A stretch of DNA of 64,000 nucleotides from assembly GCF_027579695.1 (NCBI RefSeq), contig NC_083570.1:100142963-100206962 (forward strand), written 5' to 3'. Position 1 is the first letter of the stretch. Each line of letters starts with the position of its first letter. Made by a program: the position numbers and the translations under genes. Positions 9,608 to 20,093 of this stretch are shown one piece after another. Origin of the DNA: Neoarius graeffei. Lineage: Eukaryota > Chordata > Actinopteri > Siluriformes > Ariidae. The notes beneath the pieces were generated by a model, which made no database searches, was not told the origin of the DNA, and was given only the letters and a program-made list of their open reading frames with translations.

Positions 9608-9971
9608 TTTGTAATTCTTCTTCTTCCGGGTTTACGGTGTTTACAGATCCCAGCGTGCTCGCGGGGCATGTGTGGGCATGTGAGGACACTCCTCCTCACC
9701 AATCAGTGCACAGGGGAGTGTCTCCTCACGCCCCTAGCCTCACTCGGCTCGGTTTGGCTCGCTTCAGCCCCACTCCAAAACCGTGCGAGTTTTGGGTGCT
9801 GAGCAGGGCTGAAGCGAGCTGAGTCGTGCTGCTCTGAGGTAGTCGAAATGCGAGCCGTGTCGGGCTGAAGTGAGCTGAAGCGAGCTGAAAAAGGGTAGTG
9901 GAAAAGGGCCAATAGACCCGATTTTTTTTTTAAATCCCACTTAGTTATGACGTGGAACTTGTACACCCCAT

Positions 9972-10839
9972 CAGGCCCGCCGACAGGGGGGGACAAACGG
10001 ATATGTTGTCCCGGGCCCAGGAATGGGGAGGGCCCAGAACTGGGCTCTCATGAAGTTGCAATTAAATTATTTTATTTCATTTCAAAATGTGTTGATTTGG
10101 GGGAGAAATGTGCTATATTTGCATTCAATAAATGATTTCTAGATCTTTTGCCTTTATTGTCTTTGAAAAAGGCGTCAAGAACCCCCTACCACCCCTAATG
10201 CAAAAATGGTTTGGTCTGACTCTTTGATTAAGGGGGTAAAAACGACATCGTTCGATCATAGCGCTTCGACAATCAGCGTGCGTGCCATTTGCCAACATGC
10301 ACAAGTCAGGAGCACAGAAAAGAAAAGAGAAAAAGAGAGGAAGAAACCAAGAGACTCAGGGGCTCACTGCATAAATATTTTAAAAAAGATTCGGATGATG
10401 CAGCAGGTACTAGCAAAGGCAGTGGGGCAGCTGAGCCAGGTAAGACACAGCCAACTTTTTCCAGCCCCGTAAAGTAACCCCAACCAAGGCACGCGCGGCA
10501 CGCAATTCATGTTACAAACGAGGGGAGAGCAAGTCACACTGAACACCATATCAAACGCACAGGGCATTGAATCATTTCATAACCACAACGGCTTAATAAC
10601 ATTGCGTTTCATATATCTGATTGAAGCTAAGAATATTCACATTAGCCCGCAATCATATCCCGCCGTTTCTCGAGCGGTGTGTTCTTCTCTGCTTTTCACA
10701 CTGGACAGTACACACGCACAGTATACTATGTTTGCCCCCAGCCCTGCCCGAAATCCCCCGTCCATCGGGGGGGGTTTGTAAGGGGGGGCCCATTCAGAGC
10801 ATTTTGTCCCAGGCCCAGCCACAGCTGTCAGCGGCCCTG
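9972..10839 (+). mobile_element. hAT element (CAGGCCCGCCGACAG ends), internally deleted
   Basis: It begins CAGGCCCGCCGACAG and ends GCTGTCAGCGGCCCTG. The perfect 8-bp duplication CACCCCAT lies at 9964-9971 and 10840-10847. The start of a transposase reading frame is visible at 10297 (MHKSGAQKRKEKKR, then in a shifted frame EEETKRLRGSLHKYFKK), a basic N-terminus like that of ZMYM/hAT proteins. The rest of the gene is missing. A longer sister lies at 29028-30811 and keeps the C-terminal dimerisation segment. Confidence 0.92.
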
Positions 10840-10847
10840 CACCCCAT

Positions 10848-11065
10848 ACATGTCAACCTATACGGAATGTCTATATTTTATACGGATTTGATTCAATAAA
10901 CGTAGTATACAGGCGTATAAATAAAGTTATACGGATTCTTTAAAAAAACTTCAATATTTATTTAGAGTTATAATCAATTCCCACGATGATAAAAGAGCGC
11001 ATAACATTTACAAACGTACCGTACACCACAGACAGCCAGTAAAGAGTCTTATGAAATCGCCCGTT
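10848..11065. other. Gene-free stretch
   Basis: AT-rich, with repeated TATACGGAT motifs (about 10859-10935). No gene is seen. Confidence 0.4.
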
Positions 11066-11079
11066 ATCTTGTGGTAGCG

Positions 11080-11443
11080 CGGCACGGTGGTGTAGTGGTT
11101 AGCGCTGTCGCCTCACAGCAAGAAGGTCCGGGTTCGAGCCCCGTGGCCGGCGAGGGCCTTTCTGTGTGGAGTTTGCATGTTCTCCCTGTGTCTGCATGGG
11201 TTTCCTCCGGGTGCTCCGGTTTCCCCCACAGTCCAAAGACATGCAGGTTAGGTTAACTGGTGACTCTAAATTGACCGTAGGTGTGAATGTGAATGGTTGT
11301 CTGTGTCTATGTGTCAGCCCTGTGATGACCTGGCGACTTGTCCAGGGTGTACCCTGCCTTTCGCCCGTAGTCAGCTGGCATAGGCTCCAGCTTGCCTGCG
11401 ACCCTGTAGATCAGGATAAAGCGGCTACAGATAATGAGATGAG
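11080..11443 (+). mobile_element. SINE-A, full length
   Basis: Head, body and GATGA tail are present. A perfect 14-bp target duplication, ATCTTGTGGTAGCG, lies at 11066-11079 and 11444-11457. Confidence 0.95.
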
Positions 11444-11653
11444 ATCTTGTGGTAGCGAGACTTCGTTCCACTTTTGATCATGCGCACATCACATTGCGAG
11501 AATCCCGCCAACCGGGAAGTCATAGACATATAAACATAGACACCGCCTTCTGCGTAGAATCATACGTCATCCTCGCCACCATATTGGATGTGGCAAAGTG
11601 GAGATTCTTCAACCGTCTCTGGTATAGCGTCTAGACAGTAGCCGAGAATAAAG

Positions 11654-11733
11654 ATGCCTCATTCATGTGCTGCGTTTAACTGTACCAACAGGTTTACCAT
11701 CCAAACGAGATCACATGGGATTACCTTTCACAG
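11654..11733 (+). CDS. THAP-domain first exon
   Basis: ATG at 11654 encodes MPHSCAAFNCTNRFT and then SHGITFHR up to a consensus donor (CACAG|GTGAGA, exon end 11733). A Cys-x4-Cys pair near the N-terminus followed by a short loop and 'TFHR' is the start of a THAP zinc finger (C2CH). Its intron commonly falls at this point, with the remaining Cys/His in exon 2. No second exon was found before the solo LTR at 12054 or beyond. The 5' flank (11480-11650) resembles a TATA-less promoter. It may be a host THAP gene fragment or the first exon of a THAP-bearing DNA transposon; the transposon is more likely here. Confidence 0.55.
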
Positions 11734-12053
11734 GTGAGACTGGAAAAATACTTTTCATTGTATTTGGTCATAACGTAATTTTACGAACAGATTTTCCTGA
11801 CTTTGTGGCTAATATGAAGTCTCGTGCATAATAGCCACTCGGTGAAACCTGTCTCCAAACAATGAAGTATTTCCTTCGTAACTACGCTGATAACACTGTT
11901 TTTGTCAAACATTGGAGCTTTGTATTCATTCTGAAGGTTTGTTATTAATATTGAATAAAAAGTAACTGGGATATATCATTGTTAATTATCATTCAAATTT
12001 TAGGTAAATTATTTTAATTTGCATCTTAAACAGATATTGGAGGTTGGTTATAC
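11734..12053. other. Intron-like gene-free stretch
   Basis: AT-rich DNA after the THAP exon donor. No acceptor plus coding continuation is recognisable. Confidence 0.35.
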
Positions 12054-12632
12054 TGTTAGGGTTTTGCTGGGAATCAAACCCGGGTTGCTGGTGTAATGAT
12101 CCAGCAAACCCCCACTAGGCCACCAGGGGAATGACTCAAGTGCAGAGGCGTGAAGCAAAAGTAGAAAAAAAAACAGTTTATTTATACTACATACACTATA
12201 CAATCCAGGGCAAAAGAAACAAAGTATAATCCAAAGCTGAGAAGACAAAGGGAAAAATAAAATATCCAAAAGTACAAAACAAAAGCCAAAAAACCAGAAA
12301 AGAAAAGGCAAAAATGCCAACGCTCAGAAGATCCAAAAACACAGTAAATACTAGGTCCAAAAAGCAAAGCAAAGTGCAAAACCAAAAAGACAAGGAACAC
12401 AGTACAGAGGACCCTGGAGCTAAACATAACAGCACAAAGACTCCATAACAAGAGGACTGAACTCAGGGGTATAAATACACAAACTAATTAAGGACAGGGC
12501 GGGGCAGGAAACAGGCAATAAGACAAAAACAAAACACAGAACACAGTGGTGACCTCTAGAGGCCAAAACAAACATGACCCGAAAAGGAAAAAACAGCGGC
12601 CTCTAGAGGCCAAAACAGTCCCAGTCCTAACA
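12054..12632 (-). mobile_element. Solo LTR of an LTR retrotransposon (probably Gypsy-like)
   Basis: The 579-bp unit starts TGTTAGG and ends CCTAACA (TG...CA). It is flanked by the 5-bp duplication TATAC (12049-12053 and 12633-12637). Read on the minus strand it shows a TATA-like box (GTATTTATACC) and then an AATAAA signal, in the order U3-R. There is no internal region, so it is a fossil solo LTR left by LTR-LTR recombination. The intact target duplication and unblurred ends suggest a fairly recent insertion. The Gypsy assignment is inferred from LTR style only. Confidence 0.8.
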
Positions 12633-12683
12633 TATACAGGTTTGATTGACCAAAGGTTGACATGTATGACACCCCTAAAAAAT

Positions 12684-13802
12684 ATGGAATCAATTTTGTG
12701 CCAAAATGTTCATACAATACTTTTGAAATATCAAACAAAAACGACAAATCAAAATAAAAAAAGTCAATTTTTTTAGACTGGCAAACAAATGATTTGTGTA
12801 ATCGTGCAAAATATCAGTCTATTACTCTTCAGAAACCTTTTATTTTTGTTCTGTGTCTTTCTCGGTTTTCTTTGACGTAATTTATTTTAGTTGCGATTCC
12901 AGCTCTCTCGTTTGCGCTCCCCGACTTTTTGCTTGCAGTTTTGGCACAAACTTCACGTGTGGGTGGGCTGTCCAGGAATGCATTCCCATTGGCTAACTTG
13001 TGTTTGACTGACAGCTACGCTCAGCCATTCCCTACTCGGATTTTGGCGGACTGTTTGACGAGTGACTGATCCATTGACGGTAAACAAGGATCGAGTGGAC
13101 TTTAGTGGCGACTATGATATTGAATTAATTCAACAAAGTGTAAGTACGGGACAAATGTGTTGTGTGTGTTGCAGTAGTACACATTATGCAGGTGTTTCGT
13201 GGCAAGTCAAATGTTAGCCTTAGCTCCACTACCCAATATAATAGCTGTCTTGCTAACGTTAAACATGCCTGCATAATGTGTACTACTGCAACACATACAA
13301 CACATTTGTCCCACACTTACACTTTGTTGAATTAATTCAATATCATAGTCGCCACTGAAGTCCACTCGATCCTTGTTTACCGTCAATGGATCGGTCACTC
13401 GTCAAACAGTCCGCCAGAATCCGAGTAGGAAATGGCCCCAACAGCCTCCGGGGGAATCGCTGAGCGTAGCTGTCAGTCAAACACAAGTTAGCCAATGGGA
13501 ATGCATTCCTGGACAGCCCACCCACACGTGAAGTTTGTGCCAAAACTGCAAGCAAAAAGTCAGAGAGCGCAAACGAGAAAGCTGGAATCGCAACCAAAAT
13601 AAATTACATCAAACAAAACTGAGAAAGACGCGGAACAAAAATAAAAGGTTTCTGAAGAGTAATAGACTGATATTTTGCACGATTACACGAATAATTTGTT
13701 TGCCAGTCTAAAAAATTGACTTTTTTTTGTATTTTTATTTGTCGTTTTTGTTTGATATTTCAAAAGTATTGTATGAACATTTTGGCACAAAATTGATTCC
13801 AT
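12684..13802. repeat. 1.1-kb imperfect palindrome (foldback structure)
   Basis: The left arm (12684 to about 13207) matches the reverse complement of the right arm (about 13253-13802) with scattered differences. One extra segment of about 26 bp lies in the right arm (near 13436-13462). The loop is about 45 bp. Anchors: ACTATGATAT at 13111-13120 pairs with 13340-13349, and GCAGTAGTAC at 13171-13180 pairs with 13280-13289. Both arms can be read toward the loop as DRVDFSGDYDIELIQQS followed by a GTAAGT donor. It resembles a foldback transposon or a hairpin-capped duplication. No clear target duplication was found. Confidence 0.88.
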
Positions 13803-13809
13803 AAAAAAA

Positions 13810-13880
13810 CACACTATATTGCCAAAATTATTCGCTCACCTGCCTTGACTCACATATGAGCTTAAGTGACATTTTTAACG
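13810..13880 (+). mobile_element. Tc1/mariner terminal fragment
   Basis: CACTATATTGCCAAAATTAT and 'CTTGACTCACATATGAGCTT' are the outer end of a very common fish Tc1-type family. Only the first 70 bp are present. A small palindrome, GGGAGACCAAATGGTCTCCC, follows at about 13889-13908. Confidence 0.7.
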
Positions 13881-13933
13881 TAGTTACTGGGAGACCAAAT
13901 GGTCTCCCAGTGGCCAGATTTGGTCTCCTAGTC

Positions 13934-14243
13934 CAGTGTTTCCCAACCTTTCTTGAGCCACGGCACATATTTTACATTCGAAAAATCCCACGGCACACCA
14001 CCAAACAAAAATGTCACAAAAAGTGTATATATAATAAAATATAATGATCATCTAGTCTCAATTTACTCACAATTTACTTACTTAGTGTGAAACCTGGGCC
14101 TGTTTAGTTGAACACAAAGCTGATATACTCACAGGAATTGAAGAAAGACACACATGAAGATCTTCCTCAACAGCTCTGAGTCACTCTCCTTTTTTAGTTT
14201 TTATAGCAGTCATGCTTGAAAAGCCCAGCTCGCATAGATAGGT
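13934..14243 (-). pseudogene. 3' end of a hAT element with ZBED5/SCAND3-like transposase C-terminus
   Basis: CAGTGTTTCCCAACCTTTC at 13934 is a hAT terminal motif. Reading inward on the minus strand, 14243-14082 encodes TYLCELGFSSMTAIKTKK, then [15 protein letters not shown] and [11 protein letters not shown] with a stop at 14082-14084. This is the hallmark C-terminal dimerisation segment of ZBED5/SCAND3-type hAT transposases ('TTYLCE.GFS.L...K.K.R..L..E.DLR..LS'). A TGA after KKGE breaks the frame, so the copy is dead. The catalytic part is absent. Confidence 0.8.
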
Positions 14244-14366
14244 TGTGGAAAATCACTTTTTTTGCTTTCTTCTGACCTCTACTCATACTAGGGCCTTCAT
14301 CTGGGTCAGAATTTTCTCCAGGACCCAGTTTGGATTGTGTACTTTTTCTTTTCAAATATTTATCCA

Positions 14367-14731
14367 TGGCAGCACGGTGGTGCAGTGGTTAGCGCTGTCG
14401 CCTCACAGCAAGAAGGTCCGGGTTCGAGCCCCGTGGCCGGCGAGGGCCTTTCTGTGCGGAGTTTGCATGTTCTCCCCGTGTCCGCGTGGGTTTCCTCTGG
14501 GTGCTCCGGTTTCCCCCACAGTCCAAAGACATGCAGGTTAGGTTAACTGGTGACTCTAAATTGACCGTAGGTGTGAGTGTGAATGGTTGTCTGTGTCTAT
14601 GTGTCAGCCCTGTGATGACCTGGCGACTTGTCCAGGGTGTACCCCGCCTTTCGCCCATAGTCAGCTGGGATAGGCTCCAGCTTGCCTGCAACCCTGTAGA
14701 AGGATAAAGCGGCTACAGATAATGAGATGAG
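14367..14731 (+). mobile_element. SINE-A, full length
   Basis: Complete from the tRNA-like head to the ATGAGATGAG tail. Target duplications were not clear by eye. Confidence 0.9.
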
Positions 14732-15161
14732 TAATTTTAAATTTACTTTGATGAAATTATTCAGACACTCCAACGCCCCCCCCCCCAAAAAAAATCTGAT
14801 CTGCGCGATTCAGCCGTGAAAAAGGCGGCATCCGCCATTTGCATCCCTGTTTAAACTCATAGGTTAACCGACTTTAACCGGCTAATGAGGCTCGGTGGTT
14901 GGTCAAGATTTTTTTTTTGTTTTCGCCATCCCTACTATGGATTGGCCTTTCAAAGGCATATATGAGCCAAAAAGATAAAACATTGTCATAGACTAGGCCA
15001 GGGTAGTAGGGCTAGGCATAGCCATTTTAAACGTTAGAGATCAAGTGGACTGACGGCCACAAACACTGTTCTGTCTAGTTTCTAAGTTTGCAGTTATCAT
15101 TCAATCCGAAAATCAACTTAACAGATGTACTAGGAGTACTGAATTAGAAGATTACACCTAC
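14732..15161. other. Gene-free stretch, intron-like
   Basis: Contains a C-run followed by an A-run (about 14777-14797). It lies just downstream of the THAP exon donor on the minus strand. No coding continuation was seen. Confidence 0.35.
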
Positions 15162-15339
15162 CTGATATGAAGTGTTCACTACAAATTCGGCTGGTAGAAC
15201 TGGGGTACCAGTTTTCTCTTCGCACAGCGGACACCCATTTTGCGCGTCTCTCCTCGTCTGCGGGGAATCTATAAAATGACAGGCCCTCCTTTTGGCCCTG
15301 TCTATTGGTACAACCAAATGCTGAACAAGATATAACCAT
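15162..15339 (-). CDS. THAP-domain first exon
   Basis: ATG at 15339 (MVISCSAFGCTNRQGQK) continues through SFYRFPADEERRAKWVSAVRR and ICSEHFISG to a consensus donor (ATCAG|GTAGGT, exon end 15162). The C2CH signature is complete: C5 and C10, then Cys and His in 'CSEHF', with the invariant Pro of 'RFP' and the Trp of 'KWV'. THAP fingers bind DNA in host regulators and in P-, Kolobok- and Harbinger-type transposases. No downstream exon was recognised, so this is probably an orphan exon of a deleted transposon. A host gene with distant exons cannot be excluded. Confidence 0.7.
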
Positions 15340-15660
15340 TCTCGAAAGATCTACTCCCACACACTTGATAATTAGAACGGGTTCATCTAAGTTCTATGCG
15401 CGGCTTTGCCGTCCAAGATGGCAGATAAACAAATATCACGTGACCTCGTGACGTCACGTGCACGCTCTCTATACAAATTGGCATGTTGATGTACCGTAGG
15501 CTACTCGCCGGCCGCTACCTGCTACAGATTTGGAAAGGCGCTAGACTTGCGGTGACGTCACATACGCGACGTCGGGTCCGTGTAGTCTTTGATCAGCTTA
15601 TTAAAAAACATTCAAAACAATTCAAATCGGTGGAAAAAATAAAGTATGATTACCAGGATC
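15340..15660. promoter_or_regulatory. CRE/E-box-rich upstream region of the THAP exon
   Basis: TCACGTGACCTCGTGACGTC at about 15437-15456, a GTGACGTCAC-like site at about 15551-15560, and CCAAGATGGCAG (YY1-like, about 15413-15424) lie upstream of the minus-strand THAP ATG. The CpG density is above its surroundings. The promoter role is inferred. Confidence 0.35.
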
Positions 15661-15961
15661 GATAGAGCTGCCCGACATGCACAACATATGGAAGCCATTG
15701 TCTTAACTTTGAAGTGTAACCCGAAATGTAATTTTTTGAAAAGATATTCCCATTCATTTTGCCATAGAGGTTAGAACGCATCCAGTAGGGGGCGATGAGA
15801 TTACTTTCCCTCCCTATACCTAAAATCATACTTGCCAACTTTTCAAAATTCTCCTGGGGAGAAAAGTGCTTGAAGGACATTTTCAACTGGACGAGGGTAT
15901 GATGTGCGGTTGAAATGATAAAAACAGTGGATCCCAATTAATTGCAAACCATTTGAAATTT

Positions 15962-16637
15962 AAGAAGAATAAACCTTTATTCGTCACATGCACGCTTCAA
16001 GCACAGTGAAATTCATCCTCAACCCATCTGAAGCAGTGAACACACGCACAGAGCAGTGGGCAGCCACACCAGAGCGCCCGGAGAGCAGTCAGGGGTTCGG
16101 TCCCTTGCTCAAGGGCACCTCAACCCAAGGCCGCACCACGTCAACCTAACTGCATGTCTTTGGATTGTGGGGGAAACCGGAGCACCCGGAGGAAACCCAT
16201 GCAGACACGGGGAGAACAAATGTGCAATACCCAGTCTCTCTCTGTGCAATACTTATAATGTGCAATACCCGGACTCTCCCTGTGAAATACTATAATGTGC
16301 AATACCCGGACTCTCCCTGTGCAATACCCTATACTTATAATGTGCAATACCTGGACTCTCTCTGTGCAATACTTATAATATGCAATACCCCACTCCATAA
16401 TGTGGAACACAACACTGTACATAGCACCCTTTTTTTCTTTTTTACTGCATATTTTATGCTGTTTGCACTGTGATTGGAGTTGCATTTAATCTCATTGTAC
16501 ATGTGTATAGTGACAATAAAGGCATTCTATTCTATTCTACATGCAAACTCCACACAGAAAGGCCCTCGCCAGCTGCTGGGTTCGAACCCGGAACCTTCTT
16601 GCTGTGAGGCGACCGTGCTAACCACCGTACCACCCTG
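15962..16637 (-). mobile_element. SINE-B (same head, different 3' module), interrupted
   Basis: Reverse-strand SINE whose head (16637 to about 16538) and middle (CAGTCCAAAGACATGCAG equivalent, about 16150) match SINE-A. Its 3' module ('CCTTGCTCAAGGGCACCTCA', then AGCACAGTGAAATTCATCC and a tail ending in an AATAAAGG-like sequence) is different. It is split by a LINE-tail insertion (about 16217-16537). Confidence 0.8.
16217..16537 (+). mobile_element. LINE 3' tail with internal VNTR, inserted in SINE-B
   Basis: About five diverged repeats of a unit with TGTGCAATACCCGGACTCTC run from 16218 to about 16390. They are followed by CATTGTACATGTGTATAGTG and ACAATAAAGGCATTCTATTC, the (ATTCT)n-type end of a fish LINE. 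Short ACA repeats flank it. Coding parts are lost. Confidence 0.65.
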
Positions 16638-16675
16638 GCAAAAATTTAATTGTATTTAATTTAATACAATTAAAG

Positions 16676-16838
16676 AGGGGTGGTGTAGTGGTTAGCACTG
16701 TCACCTCACAGCAAGAAGGTCTGGGTTTGAGCCCAGTGGCCGGCGAGGGGCTTTCTGTGCAGAGTTTGCATGTTGTCCGCGTGGGTTTCCTCCAGGTGCT
16801 CCGGTTTCCCCCACAGTCCAAAGACATGCAGGTTAGAG
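16676..16838 (+). mobile_element. SINE-A, 3'-truncated
   Basis: Head and middle only, ending at 'GACATGCAGGTTAG'. A small deletion is visible at 'TTGCATGTTGTCCGCG'. Confidence 0.85.
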
Positions 16839-17277
16839 GTCCGGGGCCTTTCAGACAGTTTGAGGCAGTCTGCTACACCTTGACATTTTAAGTTTTTCAT
16901 CTAACTAAAAACATCTATGCAAAAGTGGCACATATGGTGATATTCTAGAAAACCTCAAAAATAACAAAATGAGAGTAAAGTAAATGTAATGAAATTAGTT
17001 TTTATTAAAATTCAGTGTAAACACAACTAGACAAAAAAAACTATTTTCAAAGGTCTTCAAATATTGTAAAAAAACACACTATAAATATATCTAGCCAAGA
17101 CTTTTGAAGTTTGAACCTTGTCAACATAAGTATTGGCTACATAAAAGTAATACCCTGTCCACACTAGAGATTTTGTACCGATACGATACTACTTTCGTAC
17201 CGCAACACCTGTCCACACTAGCAACTATACCGGTACTGTAGTGGTATAACTGTATCGGTATGAAACCCACAGGGGTG
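16839..17277. other. Gene-free stretch with decayed transposon end
   Basis: No gene. CCTGTCCACACTAG occurs at about 17156 and again at about 17210, together with TACCGATACGATAC, and looks like terminal sequence of a DNA transposon that I cannot classify. Confidence 0.35.
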
Positions 17278-17564
17278 AGAAGTGGGGTACACCCTGGACA
17301 AGTCTCCAGGTCATTGCAGGGCTGACACATCAAAGCAAACAACCATTCATGCTCACATTCACACCTACGGTCAATTTAGAGTCACCAGTTAACCTAACCT
17401 GCATGTCTTTGGACTGTGGGGGAAACCGGAGCACCCGGAGGAAACCCACGCGGACAACATGCAAACTCCGCACAGAAAGGCCCTCGCCGGCCACAGGGCT
17501 CGAACCCGGAACCTTCTTGCTGTGAGGCGACAGTGCTAACCACTACACCACTGTGCCACCTTTA
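17278..17564 (-). mobile_element. SINE-A, tail-truncated
   Basis: Reverse-strand copy from 'GGGGTACACCCTGGACAAG' to the tRNA-like head. The last part of the body and the tail are missing. Confidence 0.88.
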
Positions 17565-17589
17565 AAAGGAAAAAAAAGAAAGGGTCTAC

Positions 17590-17615
17590 TTGTAAGTGCA
17601 ATTGTACTTACAAGA
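17590..17615. repeat. Small perfect inverted repeat
   Basis: CTTGTAAGT, an 8-base spacer, then ACTTACAAG. Could be a short hairpin; no function is assigned. Confidence 0.6.
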
Positions 17616-18996
17616 ACACAAACAAACCCAAAGCAAACCAAAAGGGCTTAGGTAATTAAACTGCAGACAAACAATAATGGGTAAGGCTAAATCTCAGAGC
17701 ACTCTCACTGAAAAATCAAGCAACCTCAAAGAGCCAGCACAAAAAAATACAACAACAATATGGCAGTCCTTGTTTGACAAAAGGCTTTTCCAGATCATTT
17801 TACTTAATAAGGGCATGGAAATAAATGCTGATTGGTTTCAGACATCAAATTATCATATTTGACCCCGCCCTTTTTCTTTGGTTCAGGTACCAAATGAGTT
17901 TCAGTTCCTAAATTGTTGAAAAACGGTCTGTCGTCACAAATGTGGATTGTTACTAAAGAAAACTTTACGGTGTGATTGAAGTGTTTTACAACCAGGGTTT
18001 CTAGAGAGTTTAATAAGCATGTGGAAATGAATATGACCTGTCTCACAGACATCCAGCTGTGGTATTTGACCCCGCCCCTTTTTCTTGGCACTGCAGTATT
18101 GGAAGCCTGTTTTTGAATTTAGTTTCATGTAGCTTACTTCAAATATTTTTGTTAACAATTTCTTGAACAAGTTGTTCTCAATCAAACAGCCAGAAGGATC
18201 AGTTGTTACATGAGGAATTGAAACCCCGCCCCCTGAGTGCTGTATTTGGACTTACCATCCTGTATCAGGCCCTTTGTGAATGTGGGCATGTGCTGTTGGG
18301 GATGTGATCTTTATCCTTGCGCTGAGGCAATATCATAGCTTATGAAGTTTATCTGAGGCGTGATCATTGCTAGTTGAAAACTTTACCCAATACCCCGTCT
18401 AGATGACTTGAAAAATAGTCAGCTATGGCAATTTTTGGTGGTCTCTGAGGAGACTTTTAGACTGGTATCAAGAATAGATCAGTTATAAGCAGTAGAGCTC
18501 ATTCTACTCTCAAATTTTGTGTCAGAGTAATGTGAGGCTTATTAATTTAGCTTTTGTCAATTTTAAAAGAAATGTGGTAAGTCCATCTTGAGCAATTAAT
18601 TCCTAGATCCACTGAAACATAGGAAAAGCCAATAAATATCTTTGACTAATGGTTTATCCCTTGAGGTTTATTTATTTTTCTGGGATATTATTGAAACTCT
18701 GCTTATGAACAGAAATGCATTGCTAAAAAAGAAATGACAACAACAATGAAACAAGGATTAATTGTCTTAATACCCAAACCAAACAAAGATTCTCTGTTTA
18801 TAGAAAATCGGAGACTGATCACCCTTTTAAATAGAGATTACAAATTATTTGCACTTGTTTTTTGCCAGATGTCTAAAAAGACCTTGGATAAAATTAACAG
18901 GCTTCATGACTAACAGACACAGAAGTATTAACATAAGATTAGTTTTGGATATGCTTGATTATTCTGAATATGTGAATTCAGAGGCAGTGATTGGGC

Positions 18997-19070
18997 ACTG
19001 TGGATAGGCTCCAGCTTGCCTGCGACCCTGTAGAAGGATAAAGCGGCTAGAGATAATGAGAATGGGATGA
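18997..19070 (+). mobile_element. SINE-A, strongly 5'-truncated
   Basis: Only 'GGATAGGCTCCAGCTTGCC' to the GATGA-like tail is present. Confidence 0.8.
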
Positions 19071-19373
19071 GCTTTTCCATATTATTTTGTAAGTGGGGGT
19101 GAAGTGAATGGTGATGGGTTACAGACAAACACCTGTCAAATTTGATCCCACTCTTGGTTTTCCCAGAGGTGGGATTGAAGCTTTCTCATACTGGCTTGGT
19201 TCAGGTATCTAATGAGATTCAGTTGCTAAATTGTTGAAAAATGTTCTGTCGTCACAAACGTGGATTATTATTAAAGATAACCTTACAGAGTGATTGAAGT
19301 GTTTTACAACCAGGGTTTCTAGAGATTTTAATAAGTGCATGAAGATGAACATAACCAAATAAATCCAGTTGTG

Positions 19374-19753
19374 GGCGGCACAGTGGTGTAGTGGTTAGCG
19401 CTGTCGCCTCACAGCAAGAAGGTCCGGGTTCGAGCCCCGTGGCCGGCGAGGGCCTTTCTGTGCGGAGTTTGCATGTTCTCCCCGTGTCCGCGTGGGTTTC
19501 CTCCGGGTGCTCCGGTTTCCCCCACAGTCCAAAGACATGCAGGTTAGGTTAACTGGTGACTCTAAATTGAGCGTAGGTGTGAATGTGAGTGTGAATGGTT
19601 GTCTGTGTCTATGTGTCAGCCCTGTGATGACCTGGCGACTTGTCCAGGGTGTACCCCGCCTTTCGCCCGTAGTCAGCTGGGATAGGCTCCAGCTTGCCTG
19701 CGACCCTGTAGAACAGGATAAAGCGGCTAAAGATAATGAGATGAGATAAGATG
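19374..19753 (+). mobile_element. SINE-A, full length
   Basis: A perfect 13-bp target duplication, AAATCCAGTTGTG, lies at 19361-19373 and 19754-19766. It is inserted into T0 at a point that is uninterrupted in the other array copies. Confidence 0.95.
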
Positions 19754-20093
19754 AAATCCAGTTGTGGTATTTGACCCTGCCCCTTTCTTTGGGCCTGCAT
19801 TAGAAACCCTGCCCCGAGTGCTGTATTTGGACTTACCATCCTGGATCGGGCCCTTTGTGAATGTGGGCATGTGTTGTTGGGGATAGGATCTTTATTCTTG
19901 TGCAGAGGTAATATCATAGCTATAAGATTCATCTGAGGTGTGGTTATTGCTGGTTGAAAACTTTAGTTGATACTCTACCTGGATGATTTGGAAAATAATC
20001 ACCTGTGGTAGTTTTTAAAGATCTCTGAGGAGGCTTTTAAATTAGTATTAAAAAGTAGATTAGATACTGGTAATAAATTTGGTCTTGTTTTAA

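Larger units (their letters stand above)
8568..9908. mobile_element. PIF/Harbinger-like element, internally deleted
   Basis: The left end 'CTTTTCCACTACC' followed by a 'CTGAGTCGAGCTGAG' tract is mirrored at the right by 'AGCGAGCTGAA' and GTAGTGGAAAAGGGCC. Such ends with many AGC(T/C)GAG subrepeats are typical of fish Harbinger-type elements. A short N-terminal ORF (9479-9607) remains. A 5'-truncated L2 has entered the middle. Exact termini and the 3-bp duplication could not be fixed. Confidence 0.55.

Noticed and set aside
12182-12451. Hydrophobic frames of 79-90 residues, membrane-protein-like
   Set aside because: They lie wholly inside the solo LTR and reflect its T-rich strand.
13207-13398. 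A start codon for the mirrored exon-like frame in the palindrome
   Set aside because: Neither arm has an ATG in the right place; the apparent start is GTG. It was kept only as part of the palindrome description.
15650-15937. A 95-codon minus-strand frame next to the THAP promoter region
   Set aside because: No recognisable motif, AT-rich composition and no splice or promoter context.
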